Source: Hydractinia symbiolongicarpus
Lineage: Eukaryota; Cnidaria; Hydrozoa; Anthoathecata; Hydractiniidae
Direction: 5' to 3'
Length of the DNA stretch: 64,000 nucleotides
Assembly: GCF_029227915.1 (NCBI RefSeq)
Contig: NC_079875.1
Span: 18,283,001 to 18,347,000 of the forward strand
This document shows, piece by piece, positions 1 through 8,262 of the stretch (the stretch's first letter is position 1; every line of letters begins with the position of its first letter). The notes under the pieces were generated by a model. The model worked only from the letters and a program-made list of their open reading frames with translations. It was not told where the DNA came from and did not search any database. A program made the translations under genes and the position numbers.

Positions 1-414
1 ACTTGTAGAGCCTTGCCATGTGCTTTCAAGCGTTTAGCCGTTGCGAACAACATGACTTCTGTTTTCCCTTTTTTTTAGATTTATAATTAACTCATTTTCA
101 CGGAAATATACTGATAGTCTCTCAAGGTCTTGATTGAGAAGTTGTTCAATTCTAGTAACATCTTTATGAGCAACGTATATGACGGTGACATCTGCGTACA
201 TCATAACTTTAGAATTTGAGATATGGTCTACAAAATCATCATAAAAAATTATAAAAAGCAGTGGTCCCAAAATGGAACCTTGTGGAACACCGCAGTGAAT
301 TGGCTCGTAGCTAGATCGAATATTGTTAATGTCTACTAACTGACTTCGATTAAATAAGTAGTCGGTAAACCATGCAAGCTCCTTGCCTTTAATTCCGTTT
401 GTTTCGCAGATAGC
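1..414 (-). pseudogene. Fragment of a non-LTR (LINE) reverse transcriptase
   Basis: Minus-strand translation gives the middle of a LINE reverse transcriptase: a region with KELAWFTDYLFNRSQ, then the hallmark GVPQGSILGPLLFIIF block, then the catalytic block. The catalytic motif reads MYADVTVIY where the family has YADDT, so the second metal-binding aspartate is replaced by valine. Just downstream (about 70-80) an A-rich run shifts the frame; past it the usual GKTEVMLF segment appears in another frame and runs off the window edge. Upstream, an in-frame stop at 415-417 ends the homology. The copy is truncated at its 5' side, frameshifted and catalytically dead. Family recognition is strong; assignment to a specific LINE clade is not attempted. 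Confidence 0.85.
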
Positions 415-2364
415 CTATTACGGCATCGACTCCAGTTAACACTAGCTCCACTGCACCCGACACACAACCTACAACATAAAGTAATACCGCTTGATATCTG
501 TACCGACATGAAACGTCCAACAACCGTCCACTGAATTACCCCAACCAAATGGACCCGACACATGAACCCTCATTATCCGACATCCTCACAACACAAACAT
601 ATTTCTCTGTAGATAGACCATAACCAACATAGTATTCCACCTGACGCTAACAATGCTCTTTATCGCTACATAACAGATGCATATTTTCCCTATAAATAAG
701 CCATAACCAACGTAATATCGCATAATACTCCACATAACAGTAGAACAGTTTAATGAAAGATTATCCACTAAACACGCTGTAATGTTCTATAGCCCTTCAT
801 ACAGCAATATAAATCGTATTTTGTACAATTACTCTCCCACGATATAAAATAATAAAAGTCCTAAAGTAAGGGGGAACATGTTGATCTTTAGCCTAATTAT
901 TAAGACCGGAGTCCCCAGAGTCAACCAGCGTGGTAACATCTTGTCCTCTTAAATTGATTATCTTTGTTTTTGTTGAGTGAGGTAGCGCTCAAAACAAAAG
1001 GTTTCCCGACTTTGATCACGTGAGTCAAGAACAATAGAAGTACCCAATCGTACAACGCGGTCAGTTTTTTGACCGTTTGCGACCCAGCGTAATTTTCTCC
1101 ACATCAAGTATTTAAATTTCCTGGTGGTAAAAAAAGCACAGATTCGGTTTTGCCAGAAAGAAAGTACTGGGAAACAAGTTTGAAATCAATTATAAAATCA
1201 ATATAACCGTTTACCTTGCTTTATAGTCAAGCTTTCTGGTAAAAGAAATTTGAAAGATTTTTGACCTAGCTATCTAGTTATTTTCTTTGTAATTCTAAAC
1301 GGAAACTTTTCAAATTGTTGCATATGGCTTTGAGGCAACAACGATAACTTTAAAATATTTTTTTAAGGCTATCTAGTATTGCATCTACATTATAATGCCC
1401 GTATACGTCTGTCCGTCCGTCCGTCTGTCTGTCACGCAAAATGGTAGCTTAGCTGCGACGGGCGAACCCGTGAATTTTTCCACGGGCTAACGACTAGTTT
1501 TTAACAAATACAGTCCCTAGTGTTGTCTTTGCTTCTCCGTAAAAACAAACTTTCGATTTCACTGTTATTTATTATATTTCTAAAAAGGAAAACTGAAAAA
1601 TATATACACAATATGTGTGATTTTTTATTAACAGGTTGTCTATATTGCTGCAATAAAGCGAGTATAATTTCTTACAGCTTGACTTTCTGAGTGGTCTGGG
1701 TATTACATAATTTTATTCACAATGTGAAACACCAACGGTATAGATTTACTTATCCTGTTTCGCAGGTCCTTTAAAATGTTTAAGTTAGCTAGCCTACTCG
1801 AATGTATAAATTCAGAGTAACTTTTTAACTCGGGTCGGTTTGCCCCGGGCTTCAGAAAGTTTGCTTGTTAGCTATATCTTTTTCTTGACTGATTTCAGTC
1901 ATTTCCTACACCCAGGGGAGTAGGGAATGACTCACACAATCAAAAAGAGTACGCTGGACATCAACCGGACGTTTAGTTTAGCCGGAAAATGACTTCAAAG
2001 GAAATCTATATTATTGCGCCCCACTGAAGGATCGCACATTTAGCGGACCGCGGGTATACAGTATTTCGCAACCTTAAGCAAAGACGGCAGCAGTATTCCG
2101 GGACGGTGCTGGGAGCAAAAAACATCTAATACACATGCCCAACTGAGAGGATTCCCCCATCAAAAGCCGAAGCTGCAAAACCCACGACCTCAAAACTCAC
2201 AAGTTCGTGTTGTCTGGAAAACGTGGTAAAAAATGGCTGCTGAAAAAGTAAAACGAAAGTTATAACATGTATAAGTTACTCATATTTCAACTTCTGCCCA
2301 TTTCGTAGCTACAAAAATACAACCTTTTTTATTTTTGATAGACCACCAATGATTTTGAGTTTAA
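415..2364. other. Non-coding stretch, no gene seen
   Basis: No conserved reading frame is recognisable. The short open frames at 336-768 lack codon structure and similarity that I can see. The only structured feature is the small Helitron at 1384-1497. Confidence 0.6.
1384..1497 (+). mobile_element. Small non-autonomous Helitron, copy 1
   Basis: The element starts TC (preceded by A) and ends CTAG (followed by T), the classical Helitron insertion between A and T. The 5' end reads TCTACATTATAATGCCCG. A short (GTCY)n microsatellite core follows at about 1409-1432. Near the 3' end a hairpin pairs CCCGTG (1467-1472) with CACGGG (1481-1486), 7 nt before CTAG. Two more copies with the same ends lie at 43954-44162 (minus) and 53884-54011 (plus). 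It has no coding capacity, so it must depend on an autonomous Helitron elsewhere. Confidence 0.8.
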
Positions 2365-3035
2365 TAAATGAAGAATTGTTGTATAGAGAAATTTTAATCT
2401 ACGAGCCCTTGAATTAAAAAGCCAGCTCAACTCAAAGAGAAGAAGCGTGGAAACTCATAGCTGAATCATTAAATTCATTACAACACCCAAAATTTACTGT
2501 AACCCATAGATCAGTGAGGGGAAAAATATTCTCTACTTGAGAAAAACTATAAACAAAAAAATAGAAAGAAAAAAATGCAACTGGAATAGATTCAGATAAA
2601 CCCACGGAGTTGGAAAACGCATTGGAGGAAATAATAGCAAAATTTAAGGATATTGAGTTAAATCATAGTCTATAGAAGAAAAACCTTCTTCTATAGACTA
2701 TGGTTAAATGTTGCGCAAGAAAAGGAGGAAAACAAAAATATAGTTGGAAAGAAAAGGTGACAGAAGTGAAAAGCGAATGCAGTGTACGGAAACGTTTTCT
2801 AAAAGTAAAAAAGAAGGGTTGGTGAGTAAGCTACCTGTTCAAACAAACAGATTAGAAGGTCTGGTGATGACACAATTGCTTATCTTCGAGAAAAAATGGA
2901 AGTTGACAAGAAATTTAGGGATAGAGAGCTGAAGGTAGCTGAAAAAAGGGAAGAAACGATGCAATAGATGCTTCTTCAACAACAACAACAGAATTAAGCA
3001 ATGCTGGCAATATTAATGGGTCAGAACAAAAAGTA
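2365..3035 (+). pseudogene. Broken Myb/SANT-like DNA-binding protein gene
   Basis: Plus-strand translation, with stops and frameshifts, shows the pattern of the Myb/SANT-like proteins that are abundant near transposons in marine invertebrates: a segment with REEAWKLIAESLNSL, then HPKFTVTHRSVRGKIF, then a GIDSDKPTELENALEEI acidic segment. A basic linker and a coiled-coil-like tail with KFRDRELKVAEKREE and a glutamine run follow. In-frame stops occur inside the DNA-binding part and again in the tail, and a perfect hairpin at 2664-2702 interrupts the linker. The relic ends about 200 bp outside the left end of the transposon at 3241, so it is not part of that element. The source element is not identifiable here. 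Confidence 0.7.
2664..2702. repeat. Perfect 17-bp hairpin with a 5-nt loop
   Basis: CATAGTCTATAGAAGAA (2664-2680) is followed by a 5-nt loop and its exact reverse complement (2686-2702). It lies inside the SANT-like pseudogene and breaks its frame. Confidence 0.85.
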
Positions 3036-3240
3036 AACACTAGCTAAGTATGAACCAACTTTAGAGTGTTGTTTCTTTACATAAAATTAATCTTTTTTAT
3101 GTCTCAAAATACTCCACATTCAGCATGATGGGAAGAAGTTCAACATCTTTTCTCAAAAATACAGAAGATAAGAATAATGAAAGAGATTTTGAAAGATTTG
3201 GATTGAAATTTCTTGTTCATTTTGTTATGCTATAGTTTTG

Positions 3241-3271
3241 TACGATGGCCCTCAGGTGTCACTTCACTTCT
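3241..3271 (+). repeat. Left terminal inverted repeat of the 5-kb transposon
   Basis: These 31 bp are identical to the reverse complement of 8226-8256. They are immediately preceded by the target duplication GTTTTG at 3235-3240. Confidence 0.92.
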
Positions 3272-3290
3272 TGGCTTTTTATTACTTCTC

Positions 3291-3374
3291 TTCTGCATTT
3301 TGTGAATTCCCTTCACCAGTTTTCTATTTCTCTTCTGCATTTTGTGAATTCCCTTCACCAGTTTTCTAATTCTC
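3291..3374 (+). repeat. Left subterminal 42-bp tandem repeat
   Basis: A unit containing TTCTGCATTTTGTGAATTCC and CCTTCACCAG is present twice with a 42-bp period. Related CCCTTCA or TGAAGGG motifs recur at the other end of the element (about 8019-8225). Such subterminal arrays are commonly transposase-binding sites; that role is inference. The open frame at 3245-3454 is only this low-complexity repeat. Confidence 0.75.
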
Positions 3375-3591
3375 TTCAGCCTTTTAGTTCTTATTTTCAC
3401 CGATTTTCTATTTCACTTCAGAGCTTTTTTTGTATTTATCTACACCATATTTAAATATTTCCAGCGTTTTTTAATGTGTTAAATTTCAGTATATTTGTGT
3501 TCTCTTCAGTATATTTTTTTTGTGAAGAGAAATAAAAAAATTTTTGAAGGAAATAACGGAGAGACATTTCACACGCAGCCTTGCTGTTGAT

Positions 3592-4803
3592 ATGGCATTG
3601 TCATTGCCAAGTTTACCTTGTATTAGTGATGATACTGGTAATCTTACTTTAGATGAATTAATATCCAAGTACTTTGAAAAGGGATTCACTTACTTAGAAA
3701 TCAAAGAATTTATAAATACTCGGCATGGAAAAAAAGTTAGCTTATCTACAATTAAAAGGCACTTGAAAAAACTGAAGCTTTTTCGACGACCTTTGCTTAA
3801 TCGACGAGTAGACGATGATATATTGCATAATGCAGTGAGAGATGAAATCGCTGGGAGCGGATCGAACATCGGTTATAGGCGATTATGGGCTCATTTGCGG
3901 ACTGAAGGTATTCTAGTTCGGCGAGAAGACGTAAGAAAAGCCGTTTTGAGCATTAACCCAGAAGGAGTGCTGCAAAGAAGAAGACGAAAATTACGAAGGA
4001 GGAAATATTGTAGTCCCGGACCAAACTACGTCTGGCATATAGATGGTCACGACAAACTTAAGCCGTACGGATTTTGTATACACGGGTGCATAGACGGATT
4101 CTCCAGACGGATTATTTGGCTCGAAGTATCTTCGTCCAACAAAAAGCCTGAACTGATTGCGCAGTTTTATTTAGACGCCATCAAAAATTTAAAAGGTGTG
4201 CCGAAAAAGATCAAAGCTGATGATGGAACAGAACACTCGTTAATTCAACCAGTGCATATATTACTTCGGGACTTGATCGGTGACCAAAATGCTTTAACTT
4301 CGTTCTCTATCGTTCGATCACCACACAATCAACGTATCGAGGCTTATTGGTCCAAGTTACGTCAAGGAAGAATGGGTTGGTGGCAAGCATTCTTCAAAGA
4401 TATGATCGACCTCGATATATTAGATCCAGCTGACCCTGTTCTAATCGATTGTCTTCGCTTCTGTTTTATTGGTATTTTACGCCGTGAAATGCGAGATATT
4501 AGTAATGAGTGGAACCAACATCTTATTTCAAAGAGCGTAAATGCAGGACCATCAGGTCGACCTGATACAATGTATTTTTTACCGCATCTTTACGAATGTG
4601 AAGATCACATCCAAAATATATCAAATGATGATGTAGATGAGTTCTCAATCGACGCTGATCAAATTCCACGCGATTTCTCCTCGGAATTTGAAGAATTCGC
4701 TCAAACAATTATGACAGATGAGGGACTTACTATCCCAGGAACTATAAGAGAAGGATTTGATTTGTATTTGCGTCTGTTTGAGAAAATTGCCGAACATAGT
4801 TAG
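3592..4803 (+). CDS. Integrase-core (DDE) transposase of the IS3EU-like element
   Basis: A 403-aa protein from the first ATG at 3592; the open frame extends 16 codons further up without an ATG. It is the presumed transposase that cuts and rejoins the element's ends. An N-terminal helix-turn-helix region (about residues 18-66) is followed by an arginine-rich linker (RRRRKLRRRKY) and an integrase catalytic core. The likely catalytic triad is D151 (in WHIDGHDKLKPYG), D211 (in KADDGTEH) and E250 (in HNQRIEAYWSKLR), giving a D-D-x38-E spacing like retroviral and IS3-type integrases. The segments CIHGCIDGFSRRI and GWWQAFFKDM match a protein type common in fish and cnidarian genomes. No frameshift or stop interrupts it. 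A CAG acceptor-like site at about 3577-3580 could mean an upstream non-coding exon. The gene converges on the HECT-type gene inside the same inverted repeats. Confidence 0.88.
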   Translation: MALSLPSLPCISDDTGNLTLDELISKYFEKGFTYLEIKEFINTRHGKKVSLSTIKRHLKKLKLFRRPLLNRRVDDDILHNAVRDEIAGSGSNIGYRRLWAHLRTEGILVRREDVRKAVLSINPEGVLQRRRRKLRRRKYCSPGPNYVWHIDGHDKLKPYGFCIHGCIDGFSRRIIWLEVSSSNKKPELIAQFYLDAIKNLKGVPKKIKADDGTEHSLIQPVHILLRDLIGDQNALTSFSIVRSPHNQRIEAYWSKLRQGRMGWWQAFFKDMIDLDILDPADPVLIDCLRFCFIGILRREMRDISNEWNQHLISKSVNAGPSGRPDTMYFLPHLYECEDHIQNISNDDVDEFSIDADQIPRDFSSEFEEFAQTIMTDEGLTIPGTIREGFDLYLRLFEKIAEHS

Positions 4804-5374
4804 TATTTCCGACATAGTATTTTTCAGTATATCTTTATTTTGTTCTAAGTCCGGGTTTTTTGTGTCATTATATGTTTTTTATTCAACAGTTAATCACAGC
4901 AAGTGGAGTTCTTTCTGAGGATATCTACTGAAAAGAGATTTTTCATACCTTTCAAAGAAAAATTCAATGTTCTTCAATGTTACAAAGCATTTTTTCAACA
5001 CAACTATCGATCCTCTGAAAATAACAAAATACAAACAAAAAGTGCCATACTATCAAGCAACATATAGAACATAACATATTATATCAGATGTATCCTGCTA
5101 TATAAATCCTCTTTTTAACTGTATACATAGCTGTGAACATCAGTATACCTCAGTTTGAAATGCAAAAAAAAAAACAGGTTAACCAGTAACCAGGTGAACT
5201 AGAGCCTACTGTATGTCAACATTATTTTAGGAGAGAACATATGCTAAAAATTTTCAATGCTCATCTATCGGTTTACGTTTGATCATGAAATATAAACAAA
5301 ATAAAAAACTTATATTCAAGTTATTTCACACATATAATGATAACAAAAAATCTCAAAGTCCATATGTTTTGTAT

Positions 5375-7420
5375 TCATATAATGTCCATGCTCCAACTAG
5401 ATGCAGATAAGATGTTATGCATTTCTGCCCTGAATTCACAGAAATTAGAATACGAGGAAGGCATTTCCAACATAGGTGCACATGTGTGTGCAATCGGGCG
5501 CCTAGCTGCTGTTGAACACGGTACAAATTCTACTCTTAATTTTTCTACCAACAATACATCTGAACCTGTACAAAATCTTAGGAACGTTTTAAGTCCGATT
5601 TCATCCAACCCACGGATAAACTGCTTCAGGTAATCAAAACATTCCCTCTCAGCTGCATTTTTTGGTTCAGCGTTGAGTATTTTAACAACTTCACGATTAG
5701 TTGGAAGTATTTTTTTGTAAAACAAATTGATGTCATTGAAAGTGCTAAATTCCTGAAAATCTCTTAAAACATTCATTGACTTTGTCCAAGAGCAAACCAT
5801 AAGATATGGTCGTTGTATCAATTCTTGACGTGCGATCTCTAATATCACACCATACACATTCATTATGGTAACACGGCTTTTACAATTAAATCGATCCAAA
5901 ATATCCAGGAATTCTTCATCTTCAAATAAACCATTGTTTTTTCCATGGAGGGCATCATCAACAATCTTCGACTCCATTGGAGTCAAATAATTCAAAAAAG
6001 ATTGAATTAGATTGTCATTTTGAACATTACCAAACAAACAATACATAATAAAAGCCTTGCATAGTTGCATAGGAAAATACTTTGTGTCATAATACCCTTT
6101 CACCAATATCGTAGCAATAGAACTCCATTCATCTAAATAAAAATCATGTCGTACAAATGGAACACGCTCTGTATGTCCTACACACAATCCATCTAATATG
6201 TCCTGCCAAACAGAAGAATATATATCACGATCAACCCCTATGCCAATACCAGTTTCTTTTTCTCCTCGTGCATCTATAACAACAAACTTGATTTTTTGAG
6301 GTACTGTTATTGTTTTGAATGCTTCCACCATATCAGCTCGAATATTTGTACGGTGAACAATAACTTCCTTTTCTATGTCACTCTCTGTGAGGTCAATGGT
6401 TGGTGCATGTACGGCTTGTGTTTCTGTGGTTGATGCATGTACGACTGGTGTTTCTGTGGTTGATGCATGTACAACTGGTGCTTCTGTAGTCGATGCATGT
6501 ACGACTGGTGTTTCTGTGGTTGATGCATGTGCGGCTGGTGCTTCTGTGGTTGATGTTGATGCATGTACGGCTGGCACTTCTGTAACTGGTGCTTCGTTAG
6601 TTGGTGTAGGTGCGGTTGGTTCATGCTGCGAAGTGCCAGAATCTGTATTCAAAAGATCATCTTGTTGGTGATCAGAATTTTGAAAGAGATCATTTGAACT
6701 ACCAAAATAACCTTGGTGGTCAGATGAAGGTTCATGATCAGCTTCAATTATTGAACTTTGTTCTACAGACGATGAAAATACTATGTCATTGGATGAGGGA
6801 ATTGAGGTTGATGCTGCTAATGGATCAATGTTTCTTATTGTCTGATATACAGAAGGATAACAGATTCTACATATCCCACCAACCATTTGACAAAAACATA
6901 CAGAACACACATCTGTTTCGAATACGGTTGAATCAAAATAACCATATTTTGTGTGTAAAACAAAGTAAAATTTACTTATATAGACACCTCGATTTTTCAA
7001 GCAGTCCTTGAGGGTTAGTGATTCGTCAATCGCAACACCAGATGCATCTCTAATGGTAATTTCACAATCATTTCGACTTTCACCAAAGAAGTTTGTTCCT
7101 TCAGGAAAATAATGGTTGATGGCTTTTTCCTTGATTGATTCAACAGTATCGAAATCATTAACAACAACAAAGCGGTGGCCACCACCGTGTTTTTGCGTTA
7201 CAGTTGTGTGTGTACCTTTTAACAAATCTACACGTTTCCACTTGACATTAACATGCTTCTCCTTACCTTCCTTTTTAACATCATCAGCAGAGTTTGAGGT
7301 ACGAATACGTTTCAACAGGCTGCCAAGTCGAGTCTCTGTTTGTTTGTTTTTTATTTTATTTGGAGGGTCATCTTTATTCTGCATTTCGTCCCTCACGATT
7401 CTTTTGACCAGATTTTCCAT
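5375..7420 (-). CDS. Transposon-encoded HECT-type E3 ligase-like protein
   Basis: Intact 681-aa single-exon frame, ATG at 7418-7420. Residues about 57-160 form an N-terminal domain with GGGHRFVVVNDFDTVESI that resembles the leader of HECT-type proteins found in fish and invertebrate repeats. A small cysteine cluster (CSVCFCQMVGGICRIC, about 170-187) may bind zinc. A linker (about 280-345) carries imperfect TTExPxVHAS repeats. The C-terminal half looks like a divergent HECT domain, with GIGVDRDIYSSVW and RHDFYLDEWSSIATILVKGY, ending in a C-lobe pattern PIAHTCAPMLEMP. The conserved HECT cysteine would be C647, so ubiquitin transfer is plausible, but this is inference. It lies inside the transposon, opposite the transposase. 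Its role in transposition is unknown to me. Confidence 0.8.
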   Translation of the reverse strand: MENLVKRIVRDEMQNKDDPPNKIKNKQTETRLGSLLKRIRTSNSADDVKKEGKEKHVNVKWKRVDLLKGTHTTVTQKHGGGHRFVVVNDFDTVESIKEKAINHYFPEGTNFFGESRNDCEITIRDASGVAIDESLTLKDCLKNRGVYISKFYFVLHTKYGYFDSTVFETDVCSVCFCQMVGGICRICYPSVYQTIRNIDPLAASTSIPSSNDIVFSSSVEQSSIIEADHEPSSDHQGYFGSSNDLFQNSDHQQDDLLNTDSGTSQHEPTAPTPTNEAPVTEVPAVHASTSTTEAPAAHASTTETPVVHASTTEAPVVHASTTETPVVHASTTETQAVHAPTIDLTESDIEKEVIVHRTNIRADMVEAFKTITVPQKIKFVVIDARGEKETGIGIGVDRDIYSSVWQDILDGLCVGHTERVPFVRHDFYLDEWSSIATILVKGYYDTKYFPMQLCKAFIMYCLFGNVQNDNLIQSFLNYLTPMESKIVDDALHGKNNGLFEDEEFLDILDRFNCKSRVTIMNVYGVILEIARQELIQRPYLMVCSWTKSMNVLRDFQEFSTFNDINLFYKKILPTNREVVKILNAEPKNAAERECFDYLKQFIRGLDEIGLKTFLRFCTGSDVLLVEKLRVEFVPCSTAARRPIAHTCAPMLEMPSSYSNFCEFRAEMHNILSASSWSMDII

Positions 7421-7600
7421 ATCCTAAAAAATGGTAAAAATTGTAAAACATATCACCAATGTTTTATTCAATCATTGAACTTTTACTGTAATTATTCACC
7501 AAGCTGTATATTAGCTATAAACCATGTTTGTTTATATCGCTTTGATATTGTTTGTTTGTTTTTTTTTGTTTTTTTTCAATGACGACACTTGTAAAAGTTT

Positions 7601-7828
7601 TTATGTGTCTGGTCTGTGTGTACACTGTGTGCCATAACTAACAATATCTATCTTAGAAAAGACATGTGTTATCCTTGATTTATAATATTTTTGCCATATG
7701 TCCCAACTTTTTTGTTTCCATTTATTTTGCTCTGACCACTCTAGATAGCAAAAAATTACCAAAAAGCTGTCAAGGCTGTTGTCTGAACTTTCGCTTTCGC
7801 TCCTAACACACAGCAAATAGGTAGCCAT
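7601..7828 (-). other. Small open frame upstream of the HECT-type gene
   Basis: A 75-codon frame opening with an ATG at 7826-7828, 180 bp upstream of the HECT-type start and on the same strand. It begins MATYLLCVRSESESSDNSL. It could be a 5' exon or leader of the HECT-type gene, since T-rich tracts at about 7550-7575 lie between the two. No similarity is recognised and it may be chance. Confidence 0.2.
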
Positions 7829-8225
7829 ATTTGATTCCTAGCTTCAATTATTGCTGATGCAAACAAAAAACTTTTTCGACTCCTCCCCAGAGAGGTGTAG
7901 ATTTTCGAAATGAAATTAACAAAGACAAAAAACAGTAGGTGTAAAAATTTGATGACTCACCGAACAACACTTCGTCAACAACGTGTCACACAGATAGAGA
8001 CCTCTGGTACGCTAATCAAAAATTTCCCTTCACTGTTTTTTCAAATAGCGAAGGTCAACTAAAAAAATTCCCTTCACCACTTTTTAAATATGCAGAAGGT
8101 CACAAAATGTGTGCCATAGAAAAACCCTGAAGGGAAAATCCCAAAAATCCTGAAGGGAAATGGCAAAATTATTGAAAAATTCAGAAGGGAACTGAAAAAC
8201 GATGAAGGGTAATAAAAAAATATAC

Positions 8226-8256
8226 AGAAGTGAAGTGACACCTGAGGGCCATCGTA
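8226..8256 (-). repeat. Right terminal inverted repeat of the 5-kb transposon
   Basis: Exact 31-bp reverse complement of 3241-3271. It is followed immediately by the target duplication GTTTTG at 8257-8262. Confidence 0.92.
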
Positions 8257-8262
8257 GTTTTG

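Larger units (their letters stand above)
3241..8256. mobile_element. Apparently intact IS3EU-like DNA transposon, 5.0 kb
   Basis: The element is bounded by 31-bp identical terminal inverted repeats starting TACGATGGCCCTCAGG and is flanked by the 6-bp direct repeat GTTTTG (3235-3240 and 8257-8262). It holds two long intact converging genes: a DDE integrase-like transposase (3592-4803, plus) and a HECT-type protein (5375-7420, minus). Subterminal regions carry clustered CCCTTCA/TGAAGGG motifs. TAC...GTA ends, a 6-bp target duplication and an integrase-like transposase fit the IS3EU superfamily as I recall it. The boundaries are direct observation; the superfamily name is from memory. Identical inverted repeats and open frames suggest a young, possibly functional copy. 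Confidence 0.85.

Noticed and set aside
336..768. Two minus-strand open frames of 60-75 codons next to the LINE fragment
   Set aside because: The first is a shifted frame over the reverse transcriptase coding sequence; the second has no codon structure or family resemblance.
3245..3454. Open frame in the left end of the 5-kb transposon
   Set aside because: It is the inverted repeat plus the 42-bp tandem repeat, giving a low-complexity translation.
6373..7011. Open frames on both strands inside the HECT-type gene
   Set aside because: They arise from the 30-bp periodic TTExPxVHAS linker and from antisense of a real gene.
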